Assembly: GCA_012512865.1 (NCBI GenBank)
Contig: JAAZDH010000172.1
Location: forward strand, 1-6,452
DNA length: 6,452 bases
Direction of reading: 5' to 3'
Origin: Clostridiaceae bacterium
GTDB taxonomy: Bacteria > Bacillota > Clostridia > Acetivibrionales > DUMC01
Below the pieces are notes generated by a model. That model was given only the letters and a program-made list of their open reading frames with translations, was not told the DNA's origin and searched no databases. A program made the translations under genes and the position numbers. Below are positions 1 through 5,908 of the stretch, in pieces; the first letter of the stretch is position 1, and the number at the start of each line of letters is the position of its first letter.

Positions 1-609
1 GATGAATGGAGCGATGCAGAAGGAAATACCCTGGAACCTTCAAACCCGGGGGCATTCCAGGATGCGATGGAGGAAGCGTTATATGGCCCTCTTGGAGATT
101 TAACGGTTCCATCATCCCAAAGGAATTTTGCCACCAAGGATAATTTGCCCGAATACCCGAAGAAAATCAAGGAATTAAGGGCGGAAGGCGCAAAGCTTGT
201 TACCGTGTTTGGAATAGGCCGGGTATTCCACATAGCTTTCTGGGAACCCCATTTTGTCGCTGAATTTTGCTGCGAAGAGGAATGGAAGAGGCAGGAATAC
301 AGGATAGCGGCAAAACTTCATCCCCTTACAACAGAGCAAAATGCCATAACAAGTTTCAAGAGCAGGACAACCTTGGTTCCGTGCTTTGCAAATACCATAG
401 GCCCCGGCTTATTCTTAAAGTCTGACAAGATTATTGGCGGGTGCGACGGTGCCCTGGGGAGAGGCATGATGTGGCAGGGAATGTCGCTGTGGGTGACATT
501 AAGGTATGGCCCTGATATTTGGGTTCCATCGAGTTTTATGCCCACGCTGCCCGGCAAGCTGTTTTTCTTGAAAGAATTGGCGGGCCCGTTGGTACCGGAA
601 TGCAACTAG
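1..609 (+). CDS. NagB-like glucosamine-6-phosphate deaminase/isomerase superfamily protein, 5'-truncated by window edge
   Basis: This is the C-terminal 202 residues of a sugar-phosphate isomerase/deaminase fold protein (Glucosamine_iso family); the frame is open from base 1, so the start lies outside the window. The segment GIGRVFHIAFWEP (residues 71-83 of the visible part) aligns with the NagB active-site signature GVGNDGHIAFNEP. His77 and Glu82 match E. coli NagB His143 and Glu148, and the first visible residues, Asp-Glu, align with the Asp72-Glu73 general-base region. If so, about 70 residues are missing upstream. Unusually, the catalytic Asp141 position is Val75 and the following Gly is Phe. 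The loop with the phosphate-binding Lys208 of E. coli appears as GCDGALGR, without the Lys. The family is therefore clear, but ordinary GlcN6P deaminase activity is doubtful; a related isomerase or a different sugar phosphate is possible. The UroD-family gene follows 123 bases downstream in the same direction, and a NagA-family gene lies further on, so an amino-sugar role is plausible. Confidence 0.85.
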   Translation, partial: DEWSDAEGNTLEPSNPGAFQDAMEEALYGPLGDLTVPSSQRNFATKDNLPEYPKKIKELRAEGAKLVTVFGIGRVFHIAFWEPHFVAEFCCEEEWKRQEYRIAAKLHPLTTEQNAITSFKSRTTLVPCFANTIGPGLFLKSDKIIGGCDGALGRGMMWQGMSLWVTLRYGPDIWVPSSFMPTLPGKLFFLKELAGPLVPECN

Positions 610-621
610 GATGGAATACAG

Positions 622-657
622 TTTGAATAGTATTAAATATTTGAATAATTTTAAATA
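622..657. repeat. Tandem duplication of an 18-bp AT-rich unit
   Basis: Two adjacent 18-base units, TTTGAATAGTATTAAATA (622-639) and TTTGAATAATTTTAAATA (640-657), match at 16 of 18 positions. They lie in the 123-base gap between the NagB-like and UroD-family genes. A smaller direct repeat, AAGTAGT, follows at 665-671 and 677-683. The units could be a regulator binding site or a slippage product. No well-spaced promoter was recognised in the gap. Confidence 0.7.
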
Positions 658-732
658 AGGGTACAAGTAGTCCAAGAAGTAGTAACAGGTAGAAAATTTT
701 ATAAAACATTATTTTCATAGAGGACAAAAAAG

Positions 733-1281
733 ATGACGAATAAGCCTGGAAAGAATGCGAAGAAGGACATGACGGAAAGAAAAAGATACTTGGAAACCCT
801 TCTTTTTGGGAATCCTGATAAAATACCATTGCAGCCGGGGTCGCCCAGGGAGTCAACCTTGGCTGAATGGGCTAGGCAGGGTTTGCCGGAGGGAACGAAT
901 TATTACGATGTCAAGGAAATCAAGGCAAGCGGGTGCCCTATTATCGATGTGGACTGTGACGGTTACATAGGTGAATTAATACCCTTATGGATTGAGTCGG
1001 GGATTAATGTTTGCGACCCGGTTGAAGTTGCCGCTTACAACGATATAGTGGAGTACAGGCGGCTTTATGGCAAAAGCATGGCCTACACTGGAGGAATTGA
1101 CAAGAGGGCAATTGCAAAGGGCGGGAAGGATATGGTGGATGAAGTCATGAGGGTAGTTCCTCCCTTGCTCAAGGATGGCGGATTCATACCTGGATGCGAC
1201 CACGGCGTACCTTCGGATATTTCGTGGCCAAATTATGTTGAATATGCCAGGCTGCTTTCAAAACTAACAGGGTGGCTGTAG
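733..1281 (+). CDS. Uroporphyrinogen decarboxylase (URO-D) family protein, internally deleted
   Basis: The 182-residue product joins the two ends of a COG0407/URO-D-type protein. Residues 13-60 (from MTERKRYLETLLFGNPDKIP to NYYDV) resemble the usual N-terminus, where the first strand follows the 'P-D-K/R-I/V-P' motif. Residues 61-182 resemble the C-terminal half, with CPIIDVDCDGYIGELIPLWI, EVAAYNDI, YTGGIDKRAIAKG and a CDHGVPSDISW segment. Full-length relatives are usually about 330-380 residues, so roughly 150 central residues of the TIM barrel are absent. The join is in frame near base 912/913. The ATG at 733 is supported by GAGGA at 720-724, 8 bases upstream. Many members of this family are not heme enzymes but corrinoid-linked methyltransferases or proteins of unknown role next to sugar genes. 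A barrel lacking its centre is probably inactive, so this may be a decaying gene, although the frame is intact. An assembly collapse is the other explanation. A hairpin terminator follows directly. Confidence 0.8.
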   Translation: MTNKPGKNAKKDMTERKRYLETLLFGNPDKIPLQPGSPRESTLAEWARQGLPEGTNYYDVKEIKASGCPIIDVDCDGYIGELIPLWIESGINVCDPVEVAAYNDIVEYRRLYGKSMAYTGGIDKRAIAKGGKDMVDEVMRVVPPLLKDGGFIPGCDHGVPSDISWPNYVEYARLLSKLTGWL

Positions 1282-1283
1282 AG

Positions 1284-1336
1284 AAGCTGTTCGCAGGGTG
1301 TTTCCCGCAGACAGCTTTAATTTACTTATTTTTTCA
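1284..1336 (+). terminator. Rho-independent terminator after the UroD-family gene
   Basis: AAGCTGT (1284-1290) pairs perfectly with ACAGCTT (1311-1317), and an inner GGG/CCC stem (1297-1299 and 1303-1305) closes the loop. A T-rich tract with TTTTTT follows at 1329-1334. The hairpin begins three bases after the stop codon at 1279-1281, which fits the end of the NagB-like/UroD transcript. Confidence 0.65.
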
Positions 1337-1380
1337 TTTTATCGGAATCCTTTCAACAGCATCCTCATTATATCATTATG

Positions 1381-1410
1381 GCTACATGATTCAAGAACAA
1401 TTCTTGTAGC
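1381..1410. repeat. Inverted repeat / bulged hairpin
   Basis: GCTAC (1381-1385) pairs with GTAGC (1406-1410). Directly inside on the right, TTCTT (1401-1405) pairs with AAGAA (1393-1397) around a CAA loop, leaving a seven-base bulge on the left arm. No T-tract follows, so it is not an obvious terminator. It may be an operator or a relic of an inserted element. Confidence 0.5.
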
Positions 1411-1501
1411 ACAAGGCCGCAAGGGATATTCCTTCCATAACCAACTCCCATTTTCAACAAATCTTTCCTGTTACGCTTGTCGATTTACTATTGCTGGTGT
1501 A

Positions 1502-1524
1502 AGCTAGATATGTGAGCTAGATAT
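1502..1524. repeat. Direct repeat AGCTAGATAT x2, 13-bp spacing, upstream of lacI
   Basis: AGCTAGATAT occurs at 1502-1511 and again at 1515-1524, with GTG between the copies. The pair lies about 95 bases before the lacI start. It could be a regulator site or a small slippage duplication; function is unknown. Confidence 0.6.
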
Positions 1525-1617
1525 ATAAACTGGGTTTTAGACTGAATATTAATAAGGCAAATACTAAACAAAGAACACTGCAGGTTTAATAACCAGGGGG
1601 TTGAGTGGAGCTTGGAA

Positions 1618-2733
1618 ATGACAGATGAAAGACGCAGGAAAAATAAAAAGGCTACCATATATGACATTGCGAAAAAAACAGGCACTTCAACTGCCACGGT
1701 TTCAAGGGTATTAAGTAGCAGCGGGTATCCTGTCAAGGAAGAAACCCGCAAAAAAATACTGAAGACTGCCAAAGAACTAAATTATACACCCAACATAATT
1801 GGAAGGATGCTTAAGAAAAACGACAGCAGGGACATAGGGGTGATAATTCCAACCATATCCAATCCTTTTTATCCCCAGGTTGTACTGGGAATAGAGATGG
1901 AAGCCAGGCAAAAGGGCTATAATATCCTATTGTGCAATTCTTTGCGCGACCCTGCCATTGAAAAAAAGTATATAGAAACATTGTACCAGAAACAGGTTAA
2001 AGGGATAATAATATCCTCGGCAGGAGATAATGGTAACGATGAGTTCCTGCAGGAAATGCAATGGATGGGGTTGAGAATTATAACCATAGACCATGATATA
2101 AAGGGTATCGGATGTGGCATGGTCGGGTTTGATTATAAGAAAGGGGGGATGATAGCAACAGAGTACTTGATTAGTTGTGGGCACAGGAACATTACCTTTA
2201 TAACTTCACCACTTACGAGGGCAAGCAGGAGAGACACGATGGAAGGTTACAGGCAGGCCTTAATGAATAATGGCATTGAAGCCAGGGAAGAAAATATCCT
2301 GGTTGGCGAAAGGGAGGAAGAATACGAAAGTGCCGCCTATGAGTTTGAAAACGGGAAAATGATGGTAAGAAAAATGTTACAGCTTGACGAAAAGCCAAGC
2401 GCCATTTTTGCAGTAAATGACATGACTGCCCTTGGGGCAATCCAGGAACTTGTCAACAGTGGTTTTGATGTGCCCGGGGATATATCTGTTATCGGGTTTG
2501 ACAACATCGAGGTTTCCTCCATGGTAAACCCACCTCTTACCACCGTTCACCAGCCGGCATTTGAGACGGGAAAACTGGCTTTCGGGATGCTCCTGGAGAG
2601 TTTCGAGGATCCCGGGGCTAATGGGGGCGAGGATGGGCATACATGGGGGGATAACAATAAAAACAGGAATATAATACGGAATACAATACTTGAACCTTCC
2701 CTTGTGATAAGAAAGTCGGTGGCGGTCATCTAA
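1618..2733 (+). CDS. LacI-family transcriptional repressor
   Basis: This is a 371-residue LacI/GalR-type repressor. The N-terminal helix-turn-helix spans residues 12-35 (ATIYDIAKKTGTSTATVSRVL), followed by the helix with NYTPN and a hinge helix to about residue 66. The periplasmic-binding-like sensor domain starts at DIGVIIPTISNPFY (72-85). It includes a sugar-contact region RRDTMEGYRQAL (204-215), FAVNDMTALGA (264-274) and VIGFDN (291-296), and ends at ILEPSLVIRKS (357-367). Residues about 329-354 form a Gly/Asp/Asn-rich insertion before the last strand, which makes the protein about 30 residues longer than typical LacI members. I chose the ATG at 1618 because GTGGAG ends 7 bases upstream; an in-frame TTG at 1612 would add two residues. 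The cupin and nagA genes follow downstream, so the likely role is repression of this sugar locus in response to a sugar phosphate or sugar. The ligand and operator cannot be read from the sequence. Confidence 0.95.
   Translation: MTDERRRKNKKATIYDIAKKTGTSTATVSRVLSSSGYPVKEETRKKILKTAKELNYTPNIIGRMLKKNDSRDIGVIIPTISNPFYPQVVLGIEMEARQKGYNILLCNSLRDPAIEKKYIETLYQKQVKGIIISSAGDNGNDEFLQEMQWMGLRIITIDHDIKGIGCGMVGFDYKKGGMIATEYLISCGHRNITFITSPLTRASRRDTMEGYRQALMNNGIEAREENILVGEREEEYESAAYEFENGKMMVRKMLQLDEKPSAIFAVNDMTALGAIQELVNSGFDVPGDISVIGFDNIEVSSMVNPPLTTVHQPAFETGKLAFGMLLESFEDPGANGGEDGHTWGDNNKNRNIIRNTILEPSLVIRKSVAVI
2614..2650 (+). other. Four-tract G-quadruplex consensus inside the 3' end of lacI
   Basis: Four G-runs on the coding strand (2614-2617, 2623-2627, 2635-2637, 2645-2650) are separated by loops of 5, 7 and 7 bases, which satisfies the G3+N1-7 consensus. 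The tract encodes the Gly-rich insertion in the repressor's C-terminal region and ends 114 bases before the cupin start. The same motif would be present in the mRNA. Whether it folds is not known. Confidence 0.6.
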
Positions 2734-2752
2734 AACGAAAAAACTATAAAAA

Positions 2753-2760
2753 GAGGTGAT
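2753..2760 (+). promoter_or_regulatory. Ribosome binding site fixing the cupin start
   Basis: GAGGTGAT at 2753-2760 lies four bases before the ATG at 2765. It overlaps an in-frame GTG at 2756, which is therefore part of the Shine-Dalgarno site and not the start codon. Confidence 0.8.
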
Positions 2761-2764
2761 ATTA

Positions 2765-3085
2765 ATGTTGGTAAGAAAAATATGGGAAGAAGGAGAAAAA
2801 GCGGGGCCGATCAACAAGTTGCTGGTGAAAAGGGAAGAAACGGAAACAATCGCCCTTGGTTATGTGCAGCTCGAAAGCGGCAATTCCACGAAAGTTGATG
2901 CGCATGACGACGAGGAGGAAATATATTTCATTCTCAAGGGAAGGGCGATTCTCATGATAGGGGATGAAAAAACGGAAATCGGACCTGGAATGGTTGCATA
3001 CGTGCCAAGGAACATGAAACATAATATGACGTGTATTTCGGAAGAAAACCTGGAGTACCTATATTTTGCAAACTGGCCGAAGTAA
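2765..3085 (+). CDS. Small single-domain cupin protein
   Basis: This 106-residue protein is one cupin barrel. Cupin motif 1 fits residues 39-59 with Gly39, His47, Glu52 and Gly59 at the expected spacing, ending in EEIYFILKG. The first metal-binding His of the usual H-x-H pair is Asp45 here. Motif 2 is at residues 73-87 (GPGMVAYVPRNMKHN) with its Pro and His86 conserved. A metal site of Asp45, His47, Glu52 and His86 is therefore possible. The start at 2765 sits 31 bases after the lacI stop, so the two genes are probably cotranscribed. Small cupins in sugar loci include sugar or sugar-phosphate isomerases, epimerases and non-catalytic binding proteins; sequence alone does not decide between these. 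The next gene encodes a NagA-family enzyme, so an amino-sugar-related substrate is a reasonable guess. Confidence 0.88.
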   Translation: MLVRKIWEEGEKAGPINKLLVKREETETIALGYVQLESGNSTKVDAHDDEEEIYFILKGRAILMIGDEKTEIGPGMVAYVPRNMKHNMTCISEENLEYLYFANWPK

Positions 3086-3130
3086 TGATTGCAAGAAACA
3101 GCACTCGCAAGGAATCGGCAACTGCAGGTA

Positions 3131-3160
3131 AAAAGCTGCAAGGAAAAGGAAGCAGCTTTT
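3131..3160 (+). terminator. Perfect 9-bp hairpin with short U-run between cupin and nagA
   Basis: AAAAGCTGC (3131-3139) and GCAGCTTTT (3152-3160) are perfectly complementary around a 12-base purine loop, AAGGAAAAGGAA. Only four Ts end the stem, so it is likely a partial terminator, attenuator or mRNA-processing element. It would allow lacI-cupin and nagA to be expressed at different levels. Confidence 0.5.
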
Positions 3161-3209
3161 GTAAGGCAAAGCCAGGTCAATTAGCCAGGAGGCAAGCCGG
3201 GAGTAAGAC

Positions 3210-3215
3210 AGGAGG
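3210..3215 (+). promoter_or_regulatory. Ribosome binding site fixing the nagA start
   Basis: AGGAGG at 3210-3215 lies nine bases before the ATG at 3225. An in-frame TTG at 3216 directly abuts it and cannot be the start. ATGs at 3234 and 3237 are less likely because the spacing would be too long. Confidence 0.75.
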
Positions 3216-3224
3216 TTGAACCCC

Positions 3225-4439
3225 ATGGGGAAAATGATGATTGTTAACGCCAATATAGTAACGCCCTTGAGGATGATCAATAATGGTTACATATTAATCG
3301 AAGAAAATAAGATAATAGAAGTGGGAGAGTGCAGCCCCGAAAAATGCCGTGATATGGCAGGTGACGGCGAAAACTGCTGTGAATTAATTGATGCAGGGGG
3401 CAAGTTTGCAGCACCGGGTTTTATTGATATACACACCCATGGTGCCGGCGGGCATGATTTCCTTGATTGCACAGCCGAAGCTTACCTTGGGGCGGCGAGG
3501 AAACATGCACAGCATGGCGCAACAGCCATACTTCCCACCATTACCACGAGCACTATCGAAGAATTAAAGAAGGCCCTGAAAATTTTTAAAAAGGCGAAAG
3601 CAGAGAACCGGGAAGGAGCACAGTTCCTGGGATTGCACCTCGAAGGGCCGTATTTTTCAATGGAACAGAGGGGTGCCCAGGACCCCAGGTACATAAGGAA
3701 CCCGAAACCCTGGGAATACATGGAGATATTAAGTTGGTCAGATGATATAGCAAGGTGGAGCGCGGCTCCCGAATTGGAAGGGGCGCTTGAATTTGGCAGG
3801 TACTTGAAGAAAAGGGGCATCCTGCCCTCTATAGGCCATACGGATGCGGTTTATGAGCAGGCGGTGGAAGCCTTTGAAAACGGTTTTACCCATGTGACAC
3901 ACTTGTACTCGGGGACTTCCATGCTAAGAAGGATCAACGCCTATAGGTATCCTGGCGTCGTGGAGACGGCTTTCTTGATTGACGAAATGACCGTTGAAAT
4001 AATTGCCGATGGTTCACACCTGCCAGCAAGCCTGCTAAAACTTATATATAAAATAAAAGGTGCTGATCGCATTGCCCTGGTAACGGATTCAATGAGGGCT
4101 GCAGGATTGCCCGAAGGTGAAAGTATACTGGGAAGCCTGGAAAATGGCATGAAAGTCATTGTTGAAGACGGGGTTGCCAAGCTACCGGACAGGACGGCTT
4201 TTGCAGGCAGCGTTGCAACCACCGACAGGCTGGTGAGAAACATGCTTAACCTGACCGGTGTATCTCTTACTGAAGCGATAAAGATGATTACCTTGACCCC
4301 GGCCGCAATTATGGGGGTAAGTGACAGTAAGGGAAGCATAGTCCCTGGAAAAGATGCGGATATTGTCATATTTGACAAGGACATAAACGTCGAAATGACT
4401 ATTATTCAAGGCAAGGTCATGTATAAGAAAAAAATATAA
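3225..4439 (+). CDS. nagA: N-acetylglucosamine-6-phosphate deacetylase (NagA) family amidohydrolase
   Basis: The family hydrolyses the N-acetyl group of GlcNAc-6-phosphate in the cytoplasm to give GlcN6P and acetate. The 404-residue protein is full length for NagA. Motifs in order are APGFIDIHTHG (His70, His72), GLHLEGPY (Glu140), GHTDA (His205), THLYSG (His226), IADGSH (His265), LVTDSMRAAGLPEG (catalytic Asp288) and FAGSVATTDRLVRN. The H-x-H pair resembles B. subtilis NagA, which binds two metals, and differs from the E. coli form. One unusual point is that the normally conserved THL(F/Y)NAM substrate loop reads THLYSGTS (225-232), so the Asn-Ala that contacts the sugar is replaced. A relaxed or shifted substrate range is therefore possible. 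The gene lies 139 bases after the cupin gene in the same direction, downstream of a hairpin. A divergent NagB-like gene further upstream supports an amino-sugar pathway. Confidence 0.9.
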   Translation: MGKMMIVNANIVTPLRMINNGYILIEENKIIEVGECSPEKCRDMAGDGENCCELIDAGGKFAAPGFIDIHTHGAGGHDFLDCTAEAYLGAARKHAQHGATAILPTITTSTIEELKKALKIFKKAKAENREGAQFLGLHLEGPYFSMEQRGAQDPRYIRNPKPWEYMEILSWSDDIARWSAAPELEGALEFGRYLKKRGILPSIGHTDAVYEQAVEAFENGFTHVTHLYSGTSMLRRINAYRYPGVVETAFLIDEMTVEIIADGSHLPASLLKLIYKIKGADRIALVTDSMRAAGLPEGESILGSLENGMKVIVEDGVAKLPDRTAFAGSVATTDRLVRNMLNLTGVSLTEAIKMITLTPAAIMGVSDSKGSIVPGKDADIVIFDKDINVEMTIIQGKVMYKKKI

Positions 4440-4484
4440 ATATTTTGATTTTTTACCATATTTCTTTTATTTTTTTTATATTTG

Positions 4485-4513
4485 TTGAATGTTGAAACAT
4501 GTAGTAATATAAT
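4485..4513 (+). promoter_or_regulatory. Sigma-A-type promoter for glutamate dehydrogenase
   Basis: TTGAAT (4485-4490) and a consensus TATAAT (4508-4513) are separated by exactly 17 bases. Transcription should begin near 4520, giving an AT-rich leader of about 85 bases. A small inverted repeat, ATGTT-GA-AACAT (4489-4500), overlaps the spacer and could be an operator. A weaker one, ATGTTT (4534-4539) with AAACAT (4555-4560), lies in the leader. Confidence 0.7.
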
Positions 4514-4604
4514 TATGTTTATTAACTAATTATATGTTTTAAATAAATATTTTTAAACATTTATAAAACAAGTCATCTTATAAACAAGGAGGTTTGATTA
4601 TTTT

Positions 4605-5876
4605 ATGCACGACCAAAAGTACAATCCGTATGAGCAGATGCTTGAGGTAATGGAAAAGTCGGCTAAAATGCTGAACCTGGATACAAGAGATTACGAGGCG
4701 CTCAAGTACCCGGAGAGAGAATTGAAAGTGGCCATACCGGTGGAAATGGATGATGGTACGGTTAGGGTTTTTGAAGGTCACAGGGTGCAACACTCAAGCT
4801 CGAGGGGACCATGCAAGGGTGGAATAAGATATCATCCCGATGTAGATATTAACGAGGTAAAGGCACTGGCAGCGTTGATGACTTTCAAATGTGCGGTTGT
4901 GAACCTGCCTTGCGGCGGAGCAAAAGGAGCTATAAGAGTTGAACCTGCGCAGCTTTCAAAAAATGAGCTTAAAAGGCTTACAAGAAGATATACAGCCATG
5001 ATCCTCCCTTTAATCGGGCCGGAGAAAGATATACCTGCACCTGACGTAAACACCAATGAAGAAATCATGGGTTGGATTATGGATACTTACAGCATGTTCA
5101 AAGGATTTACCGTCCATGGCGTGGTTACAGGCAAACCCGTGGAAATAGGAGGTTCCCTTGGGAGAAGAGAGGCAACTGGAAGAGGGGTAACCTGCATAGT
5201 CGAAGAGGTTCTCAAACATGAAGGCATACAAGCAGAAGGTGCCAGGATTGCCATACAAGGAATGGGAAACGTAGGGGGTACTGCTGCAAAGCTTCTTTAT
5301 AACCGTGGTTGCAAAATTGTTGCGGTTAGCGATGTTTCATGCGGATTGTATTGCGAGTCCGGCCTGGATATTAATGATATTATGCAGTACATAGAATGCA
5401 AGAACGGAAGAAGGCTGCTGGAAGGCTATCCGGCAGGGGGTAGCATTAGGCGTATTGGCAACGAGGAACTGTTAACATGTGATGTTGACGTTCTCATACC
5501 TGCCGCCCTGGAAAACCAGGTTACTGAAAAAATAGCAAGGCAGGTTAAAGCAAGAATCATCGTAGAGGCAGCAAACGGGCCTACGACTGTTGAAGCCGAC
5601 AGGATACTGGAAGAAAGGGGAATAATTGTGGTCCCCGATATCCTTGCCAATGCAGGCGGGGTTACGGTATCTTACTTTGAATGGGTACAGAACAACCAGG
5701 CTGTTTTATGGAGAGAGGAGATAATCAATTCAAGGCTTGAAGAAATAATGCTCCAGTCTTTCAAGGATGTTATGAAAAAAGCACAAGACTACAATACAAC
5801 ACTTAGAATGGGAGCGTACATACTGGCCATGGAAAGACTCGTAAAGGCTAAGAAAATGAGAGGGATTTTTCCATGA
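4605..5876 (+). CDS. gdhA: Glutamate dehydrogenase (hexameric Glu/Leu/Phe/Val dehydrogenase family)
   Basis: The enzyme interconverts glutamate with 2-oxoglutarate plus ammonia in the cytoplasm. At 423 residues it matches the compact RocG/GudB-type length. The N-terminal substrate domain has KGGIRYHP (Lys71), MTFKCAV (Lys95), PCGGAKGAI with the catalytic Lys107, and APDVNT with Asp147. The family signature GGSLGRREATGRG is at 182-194. The Rossmann domain has GMGNVG (219-224), and the second strand ends in Asp243, which favours NAD over NADP. NAGGVTVSYFEW (349-360) carries Ser356, which lines the glutamate pocket. The ATG at 4605 follows AAGGAGGT (4586-4593), whose GGAGG core is 12 bases away, a rather long spacing. 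The gene has its own promoter and is separated from nagA by 165 AT-rich bases, so it is probably not part of the sugar operon. Handling ammonia released by amino-sugar deamination is a possible link, but only an inference. Confidence 0.96.
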   Translation: MHDQKYNPYEQMLEVMEKSAKMLNLDTRDYEALKYPERELKVAIPVEMDDGTVRVFEGHRVQHSSSRGPCKGGIRYHPDVDINEVKALAALMTFKCAVVNLPCGGAKGAIRVEPAQLSKNELKRLTRRYTAMILPLIGPEKDIPAPDVNTNEEIMGWIMDTYSMFKGFTVHGVVTGKPVEIGGSLGRREATGRGVTCIVEEVLKHEGIQAEGARIAIQGMGNVGGTAAKLLYNRGCKIVAVSDVSCGLYCESGLDINDIMQYIECKNGRRLLEGYPAGGSIRRIGNEELLTCDVDVLIPAALENQVTEKIARQVKARIIVEAANGPTTVEADRILEERGIIVVPDILANAGGVTVSYFEWVQNNQAVLWREEIINSRLEEIMLQSFKDVMKKAQDYNTTLRMGAYILAMERLVKAKKMRGIFP

Positions 5877-5908
5877 TGTTTAAATTACATGTATTTGCCT
5901 TTATTTGC

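Larger units (their letters stand above)
1282..1617. other. Non-coding gap between the UroD-family gene and lacI
   Basis: No convincing gene lies here. Besides the terminator, the gap holds a bulged hairpin (1381-1410), a short direct repeat (1502-1524) and the lacI leader. A minus-strand frame is open without a start codon for 43 codons (1342-1470) and may be a gene remnant, but I recognise no family. The lacI ribosome-binding region is GTGGAG at 1605-1610, with GGGGG at 1596-1600. No well-spaced sigma-A promoter was found; the nearest match, TTAGAC at 1537 and TACTAA at 1562, has an over-long 19-base spacer. Confidence 0.6.

Noticed and set aside
610..732. Sigma-A promoter in the gap before the UroD-family gene
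   Set aside because: TTGAAT occurs at 623 and 641, but no acceptable -10 box is found at 16-18 bases from either.
610..732. tRNA, rRNA or known riboswitch (including glmS-type) in this or the other gaps
   Set aside because: No cloverleaf, conserved rRNA segment or recognisable riboswitch core was seen in any intergenic region.
1298..1507. A 69-codon plus-strand reading frame after the UroD-family gene
   Set aside because: It begins inside the terminator hairpin, lacks a ribosome binding site and has no recognisable motif.
2377..2817. A 146-codon minus-strand frame opposite lacI and the cupin
   Set aside because: It is antisense to a clear LacI coding sequence with strong motifs; no family resemblance was seen.
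3941..4384. A 147-codon minus-strand frame opposite nagA
   Set aside because: It is a shadow of the NagA coding strand, with the low-complexity Ser/Pro/Leu composition typical of antisense frames.
4440..4484. Intrinsic terminator after nagA
   Set aside because: The stretch is T-rich but has no GC-containing stem, so a terminator cannot be supported.
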